Origin: Flavobacteriales bacterium
GTDB lineage: Bacteria; Bacteroidota; Bacteroidia; CAIKAF01
Direction: 5' to 3'
Assembly (NCBI GenBank): GCA_025451235.1
Contig: JANWKT010000034.1
Coordinates: 1 to 64,000, forward strand
DNA length: 64,000 nucleotides
A program made the position numbers and the translations under genes. Below are positions 37,958 through 47,215 of the stretch, in pieces. Position 1 is the first letter of the stretch; the number at the start of each line of letters is the position of its first letter. A model generated the notes under the pieces. It saw nothing but the letters and a program-made list of their open reading frames with translations, was not told the DNA's origin and did no database searches.

Positions 37958-39196
37958 ATGAAGATTGCTATTATCGGTGCCGGTGCAGCAGGTTGTTTTG
38001 CGGCTGCCAATATTCCTTATGTGCCGGGAAGAGAGGTAACTATTTATGAAAAAACAGGTAAAAGCCTGCAGAAAGTAAAAGTGTCGGGTGGGGGCAGATG
38101 CAATGTTACCCATGCTTGTTTTGATGTGCCTGAACTATTAGGGAAATACCCCAGAGGAAAACAATTGCTAAAAAAAACATTGTACGAATTTGGTCCTGCC
38201 GCAACGGTTGACTGGTTTGAAAGCCGGGGAGTACAACTAAAAGCGGAAGCCGATGGAAGAATGTTCCCTGTTACCGATCAATCGCAAACCATTATTGATT
38301 GTTTATTGAAAGAACTAGATCGCAACCGGGTAAAAATGGTTTTTCATCAATCAGTAGAACGCATTGAAAAAAAGGAAAACCAATGGCTCATGCATTTTGC
38401 CGATAAAAGTACAGCTACTGCCGATAAAGTATTGATTGCCTGCGGAGGATTTCCAAAATCCGAACAATATCATTGGATCCAAGCGCTTGGGCATCATATT
38501 GAGGAGCCGGTACCTTCCTTGTTTACATTTAACCTGCCTGCCGGCAAGGCAGGTATGCCTCAACACCCCATCACCGAATTAATGGGGGTGGTGGTGGAGG
38601 AAGTAACGGTTAAAGTGGCCGGTACAAAAATGGTGGAAAAAGGGCCATTGCTCATTACCCATTGGGGATTAAGTGGTCCGGTAGTGCTCAGAACTTCAGC
38701 CTGGGCTGCCAGGGAACTTCACCAAAAAAACTATTCTTTTTCCATCCTGATCAATTGGCTTGGAAAGATCTCTGAAACCTTGCTTCGGGAAAAGATCTCG
38801 GTCATCCGAAAAGATAAGGGTAAACAATGGGTGAGCCAAAAAAATCCATTTGATCTTCCAAAAAGATTTTGGGGATATATATTGTGGAAGAACGGGATCA
38901 ATGAAAATACCAAATGGGGAGATCTTCCAGCCAGCCAGCAAAATAAACTCATTGAGTCGTTGATCAACGATCGGTATGAGATCAACGGAAAAACCACTTT
39001 TAAAGAAGAGTTTGTAACGTGTGGAGGAATTCAATTATCCGAGATCAATCCGACTACTATGGAAAGCAGAATAGCACCGGGAATATATTTTGCAGGAGAA
39101 ATATTGAATGCCGATGGGATCACTGGAGGATTTAATTTCCAGCATGCATGGGCTAGTGGCTGGATTGCAGCGAAGGAAATGATGAAGAGCAGTTAG
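37958..39196 (+). CDS. HI0933/BaiN-like NAD(P)/FAD-dependent oxidoreductase
   Basis: MKIAIIGAGAAGCFAAANIP; KVKVSGGGRCNVTHACFD; GGIQLSEINPTTMESRIAPGIYFAGEILNADGITGGFNFQHAWASGW. Confidence 0.92.
   Translation: MKIAIIGAGAAGCFAAANIPYVPGREVTIYEKTGKSLQKVKVSGGGRCNVTHACFDVPELLGKYPRGKQLLKKTLYEFGPAATVDWFESRGVQLKAEADGRMFPVTDQSQTIIDCLLKELDRNRVKMVFHQSVERIEKKENQWLMHFADKSTATADKVLIACGGFPKSEQYHWIQALGHHIEEPVPSLFTFNLPAGKAGMPQHPITELMGVVVEEVTVKVAGTKMVEKGPLLITHWGLSGPVVLRTSAWAARELHQKNYSFSILINWLGKISETLLREKISVIRKDKGKQWVSQKNPFDLPKRFWGYILWKNGINENTKWGDLPASQQNKLIESLINDRYEINGKTTFKEEFVTCGGIQLSEINPTTMESRIAPGIYFAGEILNADGITGGFNFQHAWASGWIAAKEMMKSS
38532..38554. repeat. palindromic repeat inserted in frame in a CDS
   Basis: ACCTGCCTGCCGGCAAGGCAGGT within FTFNLPAGKAGMPQHPITELMG. 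Confidence 0.8.
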
Positions 39197-39358
39197 TGGT
39201 GGCTTCGTTTTAAAAAGCCGCTTTCAATATTAGGTGGACTCGATCGAATTTTACTTGAACTGGTTTTCCCCATAAAAACAGGCCCATGTCTTATAAAATC
39301 TTCTATGATCCAAAAGGTTTTGGAACATTATATGTAACTTTATAACAAAGTTGGGCCT

Positions 39359-40210
39359 ATGGACCAGATCATTCAATATTTTTCTACCATTCCTTCTTCT
39401 CATAGGACCATTATTCTATTAGGGGGACTTACTTTTTTCTTTTCTTTGGAAAGTATTATTCCCATGTTCCGTTTTAAATTTAGAAGATGGAAACATGCGG
39501 GGATCAATTTATTCTTCACTTTCACGACAGTTCTTATCAATTTTATTTTTGCATTTATCATTTTAAAACTAAGTGATTTTCTGGTGGAAAACAGGTTTGG
39601 GCTTCTCTATCTGGTTGAAATGCCTACCTGGTTATTCATGATCATCGGTCTCCTGGGTCTTGATCTGATCGGTGCATGGCTGGCACATTTTCTTGAACAT
39701 AAAGTAAAATGGATGTGGAAATTTCACCTGGTACACCATACGGATCCGGGTGTAGATGCCACCACTGCCAACCGACACCATCCAGGCGAATCTCTCATTA
39801 GGGTATTTTTTACCATGGTGGGTGTGGCAGTGATGGGAGCACCTATGTGGTTGCTTATGCTATACCAGTCCATGTCGGTGGTACTGTCTCAATTTAATCA
39901 TATGAATATTAAAATTCCGAAAACTTTGGATAAGATCATTAGTTATGTGATCGTTTCACCGGATATGCATAAAGTACATCATCATTATAAATTGCCCTAT
40001 ACAAATACCAATTATGGAAATATTTTTTCGTTCTGGGACCGGATATTTCGATGCTTCGCCGAAGTAAAGGATTGCAGAAAAGAATTGGTATATGGATTGG
40101 ATACTTTCCCCGAAAAAAAAGAACATAGCAACCTGGGATTTTTATTAGTAATGCCCTTTAAAAAATACCGGGCACCCAGAACCGATGAGGCGGTTGAAAT
40201 AGAGCAATAA
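39359..40210 (+). CDS. Sterol desaturase/fatty acid hydroxylase family protein
   Basis: ORF; HFLEHKVKWMWKFHLVHHTDPGVDATTANRHHPGESL...DMHKVHHHYKLPYTNTNYG. Confidence 0.92.
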   Translation: MDQIIQYFSTIPSSHRTIILLGGLTFFFSLESIIPMFRFKFRRWKHAGINLFFTFTTVLINFIFAFIILKLSDFLVENRFGLLYLVEMPTWLFMIIGLLGLDLIGAWLAHFLEHKVKWMWKFHLVHHTDPGVDATTANRHHPGESLIRVFFTMVGVAVMGAPMWLLMLYQSMSVVLSQFNHMNIKIPKTLDKIISYVIVSPDMHKVHHHYKLPYTNTNYGNIFSFWDRIFRCFAEVKDCRKELVYGLDTFPEKKEHSNLGFLLVMPFKKYRAPRTDEAVEIEQ

Positions 40211-40217
40211 ACGGAAT

Positions 40218-41210
40218 ATGGCGGCTAACCAGTTCATATGGTACAATGAGCAAGTAAAAAAACTTTTTACCAATGAAGAGGTAAACAAGCTCATGAAAAA
40301 ATCTGATCTCCTTGCTTCCTGGGAAATCCTTCAAACCTGGATCTGGATCGGAGGCTCCATGGCATTGGTCCATTTTTTTCCGAATGTTGCAACCATCCTC
40401 CTTGCTTTATGGATCATTGGAGGAAAACAATTGGCTTGCGCTATTATTTTACATGATGCAGGGCATTATTCATTGTTCTCCACCAAAGAATTAAATATTG
40501 TTTTCGGGAACTGGTTTGGGGCCTACCCTATATTTCATAATGTAGATCAGTACAGACCTTATCATTTAGAGCACCATAAAACCACGGGTACCGACGAAGA
40601 TCCGGATCTATTATTGACCCGTGGATATCCTGCTACTAAAAAAAGTATGTTCCGTAAATTTTTCAGGGACCTGTCGGGAATTACAGGGATCAAAGCCATG
40701 ATAGGATTAATGGCCATGCATTTGGGCATACTCGAATATAACCTGGGGAATAAAATAGTGAAGAACAAAAACCTGACCTTCCGGAAACTGATCAAAAATG
40801 GTTGGAGAAATTTAAGGGGCCCGGTCCTGTTTCAACTCTCGTTCATAGGTATTTTATTCTTACTGGGAGATCCGGGATTATATCTGCTTTGGATAGGAGC
40901 CAACATTTTCGTTTATCCATTTTGCATCCGTGTTCGATCCATTGCCGAGCATAGCATGGTTCCTGATAGAAATGATCCGCAGGTAAACTCCAGGACCATC
41001 AAAGCCAATTTTCTCGAAAAGATCCTATTTGCTCCATTGCATGTAAATTACCATGTGGAGCACCATTTATTAATGGGAGTTCCTTCCTACCGGTTCCCGG
41101 TTTTTCATCAAATGCTAAAAGAAAAAGGGTTTTATGAAAAGGCTTTGTATGTGAAAGGATATGTGGAGATCATTCGAATGGCAGCTGGTCATTCGAAATT
41201 AAAAATTTGA
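40218..41210 (+). CDS. Fatty acid desaturase family protein
   Basis: ORF; ILHDAGHYSLF, YHLEHHKTTGTDEDPD, HVNYHVEHHLLMGVPSYRFP. Confidence 0.92.
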   Translation: MAANQFIWYNEQVKKLFTNEEVNKLMKKSDLLASWEILQTWIWIGGSMALVHFFPNVATILLALWIIGGKQLACAIILHDAGHYSLFSTKELNIVFGNWFGAYPIFHNVDQYRPYHLEHHKTTGTDEDPDLLLTRGYPATKKSMFRKFFRDLSGITGIKAMIGLMAMHLGILEYNLGNKIVKNKNLTFRKLIKNGWRNLRGPVLFQLSFIGILFLLGDPGLYLLWIGANIFVYPFCIRVRSIAEHSMVPDRNDPQVNSRTIKANFLEKILFAPLHVNYHVEHHLLMGVPSYRFPVFHQMLKEKGFYEKALYVKGYVEIIRMAAGHSKLKI

Positions 41211-41240
41211 AATTTCAAATCTCAAATTTTTAATTTCGAA
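41192..41240. terminator. 19-bp perfect inverted repeat overlapping stop codons of two convergent genes
   Basis: TTCGAAATTAAAAATTTGA-AATTTCAAATC-TCAAATTTTTAATTTCGAA. Confidence 0.85.
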
Positions 41241-43104
41241 TTTCAACCGGAACTGTCAAATAACTACCATCTACCCCACCCGTAAACAGATCCATATAGC
41301 CCGGTTTTATTGTAGGCACATCAAAATGTTCTGGATCGATCCCCGTAAATGAAATACGGATCTTGCTTCCTTTTTTAACCTGGTACGAAATAGGTAATAA
41401 TGAAAAACTCAGGGTAACCTTTTCTCCAGGGACCAACCATTTTTTATCAGCCTGTTCAAAAGAATGGAACTCACCTGGGCAAATATAGCCTTCACAATCA
41501 CCTGTATTCCGGTGAATAGCCCTGAACATACCTTCTGTAATATAGTTTACTTTTCCATTTTTAGTCACCTCATCTACATAAATAAAAACGGTGGCATCCT
41601 CAGTAGGAAAGCTGCAAAAGAGTTTGGCTTGGATATGCCCTGATATGGTGACGGTATCCTCCAAAACCGATGTTTCAAAATAGAACAATGAATCAGTTTG
41701 TTTTTTACGCTGCGGATAATCCGTATACTTTTCATACCTGTACAAAGTGGTTTGGCTGTTGTATCTGGATCCCCCGCCGGTGCCAATATCATACCGGAGT
41801 TTTACCTGCGTCTGGCCCATCTCACCAAAAGTATTGGGAGTTATGGTTGTATCCGCACCAAAATACCAGTTTTGCAGAATTGTATTAGCAGGTGGCCAGG
41901 TGCTGGTTGAATGCCATTTCTCCTCGCCAATGGTAAAATACTCGATGGTATTGAGTGTAGGAGTTTCAAACATTTGGTTTTCTGGATGCTTTACATATAG
42001 ATCGAAAAAATCGAGCATGTCCTTGTAAACATCATATTTAACTTTATGAGTCCGGCAATAGGGACTGGCATTGTTGCGAGGCCCATGGTCCCAGGGGCCC
42101 ATCAATACTTTTTTGGTGTTCGGGTTGTTCCACAATCCTTTAAAAACCGAGTTGGCCAAAGCTCCATCATACCATCCACCAATTCGGAATATGGGTGTAC
42201 CGGACGCTTTGATCAACCCAATATTGGTATGGATGCTAAAACTATCAATAGGTTGTTGCAAAACCGGATGCAATTCATCTCTGTACTCAATTCTAAGGAT
42301 CTCGTTAAAAACATCATAATTTTCATGATGCTTCAGCACTGCTTGCTTTAAAAGGACCTTATCTGTATCACCCATTACCGGGTTCACCCCTTCTAATACA
42401 CCCGGCAATCCTTTTACAAAACTAAAATCATTATAATCCAATCCGCGGGTGGTTTTTCCCCAAACCCTTACAAACGGACCCTGGCGAATTCCACCCGGGA
42501 ATGCAATATCACCATAGAGATCATAAATATTAGATCGTGGTATGGCTGCTTTGATCGCAGGATGTTGGGTCATGAGGATGAGTTCTGAAGTAGTGCCCAA
42601 ATAAGAAATCCCTGTAGTGCCCACATTTCCGTTCGACCAGGGTTGTGCAACGATCCAATCGATCACCTCCGCCCCGTCTCTCATTTCCTGGGGAGTAAAG
42701 TCCATCATCCGATTCCCAAAGGAGGCACCTGAGCCCCGGGCATCCATGATCACAATTGCATATCCGTTTTTTGTAAAATAATTGACCTCTTTTCTGGGTA
42801 CTTGGCCGAACAATGGATTTTGCAACCAGCGGAAAAATTTTCTTAACCTTAAGGATCTGATGTAACGGGTGAGATAAAAAATAGTGGGAATTTTTTCGCC
42901 TTCTTTTACATGGGTGGGTAAAAAAACATCCACTGCCAGCTTGGTGCTATCGCTCCTGGTAGAATAATAAAAAGAAGAATAGGTAAAATGTTTTTTCTTT
43001 TTGGGTTTACAATTGATATTCTGCGCCGAAAGGGGCAAAATAAGAATGATACTCCAGATGAGCAGGAAATACTTTAAATTCATTGATTGGTGGTTGAATG
43101 GCAA
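41230..43104 (-). CDS. CocE/NonD family hydrolase (X-Pro dipeptidyl-peptidase-like)
   Basis: ORF; IPTIFYLTRYIRSL...GYAIVIMDARGSGASFGNRMMDFTPQEMRDGAEVIDWIVAQPWSNGNVGTTGISYLG. Confidence 0.93.
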   Translation of the reverse strand: MPFNHQSMNLKYFLLIWSIILILPLSAQNINCKPKKKKHFTYSSFYYSTRSDSTKLAVDVFLPTHVKEGEKIPTIFYLTRYIRSLRLRKFFRWLQNPLFGQVPRKEVNYFTKNGYAIVIMDARGSGASFGNRMMDFTPQEMRDGAEVIDWIVAQPWSNGNVGTTGISYLGTTSELILMTQHPAIKAAIPRSNIYDLYGDIAFPGGIRQGPFVRVWGKTTRGLDYNDFSFVKGLPGVLEGVNPVMGDTDKVLLKQAVLKHHENYDVFNEILRIEYRDELHPVLQQPIDSFSIHTNIGLIKASGTPIFRIGGWYDGALANSVFKGLWNNPNTKKVLMGPWDHGPRNNASPYCRTHKVKYDVYKDMLDFFDLYVKHPENQMFETPTLNTIEYFTIGEEKWHSTSTWPPANTILQNWYFGADTTITPNTFGEMGQTQVKLRYDIGTGGGSRYNSQTTLYRYEKYTDYPQRKKQTDSLFYFETSVLEDTVTISGHIQAKLFCSFPTEDATVFIYVDEVTKNGKVNYITEGMFRAIHRNTGDCEGYICPGEFHSFEQADKKWLVPGEKVTLSFSLLPISYQVKKGSKIRISFTGIDPEHFDVPTIKPGYMDLFTGGVDGSYLTVPVEIRN

Positions 43105-43131
43105 AGCTACAAATTAAAACTTAACCAGAAT

Positions 43132-43151
43132 CCGTCGACTTAAGTCGACGG
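43132..43151. repeat. 20-bp perfect palindrome
   Basis: CCGTCGACTTAAGTCGACGG. Confidence 0.95.
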
Positions 43152-43321
43152 CAATAAACTTTGTAGATCCTAGCCAATGATATGCAAAGTTTATTAAACG
43201 AGTGCTTTAGCCTCCTTAAAAGGTTCAAAGCTCAAGGTTTAACATTGAACATTGAACTTCTTTAAATGTTTTCAAACATGGTTTGAATGATTACATTTGT
43301 TATATCATAAAATCATAGCTT

Positions 43322-43627
43322 ATGTTTAATGTAGGACAAATGGTATTTGCATTTTGGGGCGAAACCGGACATTATTATTTGGGCACCATAGTGGCAGCTT
43401 TTGATAGTTCATATCATGTTGTATTTGCCGACGGAGATCAGGGAGCAATTCCGGCTGATAAGATCCAATCGGCCCAATTGAACCCTGGATTAAAAGTAAT
43501 GGCCCGATGGGTGGATGGCCACTTTTATCCTGGAACTATTCATGAGATTGTTGGAATGGCAGCATTCATACATTTCGATGATGGTGATCAAGGTTGGACA
43601 TCGTTTGCCGGCATGGCTATCAAATAG
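43322..43627 (+). CDS. Small protein with two Tudor/Agenet-like repeats
   Basis: FWGETGHYYLGTIVAAFDSSYHVVFADGDQGAIP and RWVDGHFYPGTIHEIVGMAAFIHFDDGDQGWTSF. Confidence 0.75.
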   Translation: MFNVGQMVFAFWGETGHYYLGTIVAAFDSSYHVVFADGDQGAIPADKIQSAQLNPGLKVMARWVDGHFYPGTIHEIVGMAAFIHFDDGDQGWTSFAGMAIK

Positions 43628-43666
43628 CACTTGCAAATAACAGGCTAACTAAAGGTATACTATTCC

Positions 43667-44218
43667 TTAATAACCAAATTTAGTCTTAAATCTTTCTCTT
43701 GATTCCTGAATGATCTCCATGGCCCTTTTTCTATCCATAAAATTTTCGATCTCCGTCTTTTTATTTTCGAGCACTTTATAATTTTCGAAAAAATTCTTTA
43801 CTTCCACTTTCCAATGTGGGGTTAATTGGTCCAGTGAGTCGATATAATTTACAGAAATATCTTTGTTGGCCACTGCAATAATTTTATCATCATTGTCACC
43901 GCTATCAATCATATTCATTACACCAATCACTTTTGCTTCCACCAGCGATAAGGAGGCAATCGGTTCCTGGCAAATGATCAAAATATCCAAAGGGTCCCCA
44001 TCGCAATCCAGGGTCTGCGGTATAAAACCATAATTTACCGGATAATGGAAAGATGAATATAAAACACGGTCGAGCTTCAACAATCCTGTTTCTTTATCCA
44101 ATTCATATTTTACTTTACTCCCAATAGGAATTTCAACAATGGACTTATATAAACCTTCCGGCATACCTTCATTGCTAATATGATGCCATGGATGAAAAGG
44201 TGGAACAGGCTTCGACAT
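43667..44218 (-). CDS. ppa: Inorganic pyrophosphatase
   Basis: ORF; VEIPIGSKVKYELDKETGLLKLDRVLYSSFHYPVNYGFIPQTLDCDGDPLDILIICQEP. Confidence 0.95.
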   Translation of the reverse strand: MSKPVPPFHPWHHISNEGMPEGLYKSIVEIPIGSKVKYELDKETGLLKLDRVLYSSFHYPVNYGFIPQTLDCDGDPLDILIICQEPIASLSLVEAKVIGVMNMIDSGDNDDKIIAVANKDISVNYIDSLDQLTPHWKVEVKNFFENYKVLENKKTEIENFMDRKRAMEIIQESRERFKTKFGY

Positions 44219-44274
44219 ATTGTTTTTAAGTTAATGAATGGTAAAAGTAAATAAAGGTTTTTAAAGGGAGATGT

Positions 44275-44302
44275 AGGACCCAGGACACAGGACTTAGGAC
44301 CG
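44275..44302 (+). repeat. four tandem AGGACNN heptamers
   Basis: AGGACCC AGGACAC AGGACTT AGGACCG. Confidence 0.85.
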
Positions 44303-44345
44303 GTTTGTCATACATCCTGTATCCTAAGTCCTATGTCTTTTTTTT
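44289..44345 (+). terminator. terminator-like hairpin built from the heptamer repeat
   Basis: AGGACTTAGGA (44289-44299) / TCCTAAGTCCT (44322-44332), then T8. Confidence 0.6.
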
Positions 44346-44349
44346 GGGG

Positions 44350-44520
44350 CGGAACACCCGCCTGGCCCAGCCGGTTGCAGCTGGCGGGTACTCCTCGGCC
44401 AGCTGTCTGTACCACTATTCATGGTCTGTTAAGCCATGGTTGATACGGCCGTGTCAAGTGGTACAAAGCCAGCCGGCCTTGCGGGGTGCCACTGGCTGCA
44501 AGACCGTCCGCAGGTGGCCG
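44350..44520. repeat. GC-rich long imperfect palindrome
   Basis: GTACCACT (44409-44416)/AGTGGTAC (44457-44464); TGCAGC (44376-44381)/GCTGCA (44485-44490); CGGT (44372-44375)/ACCG (44493-44496); CATGG/CCATG in the loop. Confidence 0.75.
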
Positions 44521-44629
44521 TAACCTTACTAAACTTGTTAAGAACTTGAGAATAAGTCTATTTATAGGGAAACTAAAGGGATTATTTTTCGTTATATTTA
44601 TACTAAGTTTAACAAACGCAGGATATTAT

Positions 44630-45100
44630 ATGTGGAAGACCTTTTATGGTTCCACCATCCAGGAACCAATTACGGATGCGGTAGAGAAAAAACTGCTCGA
44701 ATTATTGACTACAGGTTACCGTATAAAAGTTTGTATCGGATCTGATTCGATGGTCTATGGCAATGAGGTTCAATTCGCCACGGCTATCGTATTTGTGGTG
44801 ATTGGTAATGGAGGCTGTATGTATGTAAAAAAACAAAAAGAAAACCGCAAGATCCCGCTTAAAGAAAGAATGTTGCTTGAAATTGGGCATAGTGTAGAAA
44901 TTGCCTATGCCATTGATCCCATCTTAAAAAAATTAGATATCCCCATGGAGATCCATGCTGATATCAACAGGGACCCCAAATTCCCTAGTCATGCCTCACT
45001 TAAAGAAGCCATGGGATATATACAGAGCATGGGTTATGCCTTTGTAGCCAAGCCAGATGCCTTTGCCAGTTCGGTATGCGCTGATAGGTTTACGAATTAA
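44630..45100 (+). CDS. YkuK family (RNase H-like) protein
   Basis: MWKTFYGSTIQEPITDAVEKKLLELLTTGYRIKVCIGSDSMVYGNEVQFATAIVFV...IHADINRDPKFPSHASLKEAMGYIQSMGY; track start 44486 runs into the palindrome. Confidence 0.8.
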   Translation: MWKTFYGSTIQEPITDAVEKKLLELLTTGYRIKVCIGSDSMVYGNEVQFATAIVFVVIGNGGCMYVKKQKENRKIPLKERMLLEIGHSVEIAYAIDPILKKLDIPMEIHADINRDPKFPSHASLKEAMGYIQSMGYAFVAKPDAFASSVCADRFTN

Positions 45101-45142
45101 CGCTGAACAATATTATCTTAGCGCAATAGTTAATGAGATAGC

Positions 45143-47206
45143 ATGAGTTTTTTATTCCCTTTATTTTTAATTGCATTATCGGCTGTCTCCATACCTATCA
45201 TTATCCACCTCTTTAATTTTCGCAGGTACAAAAGGGTCCATTTCAGCAATGTAAGTTTTTTACAGGCCCTTCAGCAGGAAACCCGTAAACGAAGCAGGCT
45301 GCGTCAATGGCTTATCCTGGCTTGTCGTATCCTTACAGTAGCTTGTCTGGCCATTGCCTTTGCCCAACCCTATCTTCCTGGTAAAAACATGGACTCCAAA
45401 ATAAAAGGAGATAAGGCCATCAGTATTTTTATCGATAATTCATTCAGCATGAAAGCCCAGGGCGACGATGGCCAGCTCTATAGCATGGCCATTGATATGG
45501 CCAAGGAGATCATCAATGCTTCTTCAGGAACTGATAAGATCCAGTTGCTTACCCAGGATTTTGAAGGCCGTCACCAATTGTTTTATACCAAGGACGAAGC
45601 CTTGCAATTATTGGACGAGATCAAACCTACTTCTTCCACCCATCCCATTGCAGAGATCATTCAACGTCAGAAGGACCTGTTGGATAAAGCAGATGCTCCC
45701 ATAAAAAGAGGTTATGTGATTTCTGATTTTCAACAATCAACCGTTAACCTGGAGGATGTGAAGAATGATTCCTCTTCCTATTTTAAGCTACTTGCACTTC
45801 AACCCAATAGCAATGCCAATCTATATATAGATAGCTGCTGGTTTTTGTCGCCTGAATTGGCCATGAATACCGCCATTAATATGACGGTAAGGATCTGGAA
45901 TAAATCCAATATTGAATTAAAGAACCAGGTATTGAATTTTGAGTTGAACGGTGATGAAAAATTACCCACCGCATTTAGTGTCTCGCCCAATACCTATGTA
46001 GACGTTCCAATTAGTTTTGTGATCAGATCTGCAGGTTATCAGTGGGGAAGAGTGTTCGTAGATGATGCGGAAATTACAGATGATGATGATTTTTATTTCA
46101 GCACCTATTTACCGGAACGATTAAATATTCTTCATATTAAAGGAGCCGGAAGTACAGGTTATATCGATAAATTGTTTACCGGTGATACCTATTTTAAAAT
46201 GACCAATGCCCTCAATGGCCAGGTCGACTTCTCTACCCTTTCCCTATACAATTTTGTGATCCTGGATGAGCTGGTCGAGATCTCGGGTGCCTTAGCAGCT
46301 GAGTTAAAAAAATTTACTGAAAAAGGAGGCTCTGTTTTTGTGATTCCTGCAGCGGGAACAAATATTACTTCCTATAATACTTTTTTCAACTCTTGCGGAG
46401 TAAATGGATTTGGAGGCCTGGATACCGCAAATACCAAAGTGGGTAGAATTGATAAAGACCAACCTTATTTTAAAGATGTATTCGAAAGCATTCCGGAAAA
46501 CATGGATGTACCTACCATTAAATCCTTGTATACCTTACAGCGAGGAGCAGGTGCCAATGATGATATTATTTTAATTACTGCCTCCGGCCAACCTTTCTTT
46601 GTAAAAACCAAAACCGAAAAAGGGGCCATCTATCAGTTATGTATTCCGCTTCAGGAATCCTTCAGCAATTTTGCCAAGAATATTTTATTTGTTCCCATAG
46701 TTATCAAAGCTGCTTTACAATCCGTTAGAAGTGGAGAATTATATTATACCATTTCTAAAGACAATGTGGCAGAACTGAATGTAATTACAGACGACGAAGA
46801 CCGGGTTCTCAAGATCCGATCCCTGGACGATAAAACCGAATTTATTCCTGAGCAAAAAACCATCCTCAATTCTACTTTCCTATATTTTAATAACCAGGTA
46901 AAAACCTCCGGGGTCTATAAAGTAATGCAAGGAGAGGTTCAGGTGGGTGAACTCGCCTTTAATTATAGCAGGTTAGAATCAGACCCTAAAACAATGGGAG
47001 CCAACCTTCAGGAAAGCCGGGAAAAGCTGCAAAACAGGATCGATGAGTTGGGTCTGAAGAATATAGGCCTCATGGATGCCAATAAGGATTTGATCAAAAA
47101 ACAGATCACAGATTTGGACCAGGGCATACGATTGTGGAAATTATTTATCATTTTAGCACTAGTTTTCATAGCCTGCGAAATTTTACTGGCCAGGTTCATG
47201 AAATAA
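45143..47206 (+). CDS. BatA-like/VWA-type membrane protein
   Basis: ORF; MSFLFPLFLIALSAVSIPIIIHLFNFRRYKRVHFSNVSFLQALQQETRKRSRLRQWLILACRIL (BatA N-terminal domain). Confidence 0.88.
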   Translation: MSFLFPLFLIALSAVSIPIIIHLFNFRRYKRVHFSNVSFLQALQQETRKRSRLRQWLILACRILTVACLAIAFAQPYLPGKNMDSKIKGDKAISIFIDNSFSMKAQGDDGQLYSMAIDMAKEIINASSGTDKIQLLTQDFEGRHQLFYTKDEALQLLDEIKPTSSTHPIAEIIQRQKDLLDKADAPIKRGYVISDFQQSTVNLEDVKNDSSSYFKLLALQPNSNANLYIDSCWFLSPELAMNTAINMTVRIWNKSNIELKNQVLNFELNGDEKLPTAFSVSPNTYVDVPISFVIRSAGYQWGRVFVDDAEITDDDDFYFSTYLPERLNILHIKGAGSTGYIDKLFTGDTYFKMTNALNGQVDFSTLSLYNFVILDELVEISGALAAELKKFTEKGGSVFVIPAAGTNITSYNTFFNSCGVNGFGGLDTANTKVGRIDKDQPYFKDVFESIPENMDVPTIKSLYTLQRGAGANDDIILITASGQPFFVKTKTEKGAIYQLCIPLQESFSNFAKNILFVPIVIKAALQSVRSGELYYTISKDNVAELNVITDDEDRVLKIRSLDDKTEFIPEQKTILNSTFLYFNNQVKTSGVYKVMQGEVQVGELAFNYSRLESDPKTMGANLQESREKLQNRIDELGLKNIGLMDANKDLIKKQITDLDQGIRLWKLFIILALVFIACEILLARFMK

Positions 47207-47215
47207 AACCTGCGA

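Noticed and set aside
44350-44520. 4.5S/SRP RNA, RNase P RNA or tmRNA
   Set aside because: None of the conserved cores of these RNAs (e.g. SRP GGAAG apical loop, tmRNA tag ORF) could be found.
44305-44523. ORF of 72 aa
   Set aside because: It lies in the terminator hairpin and GC-rich palindrome, with composition driven by the repeat and no recognisable protein.
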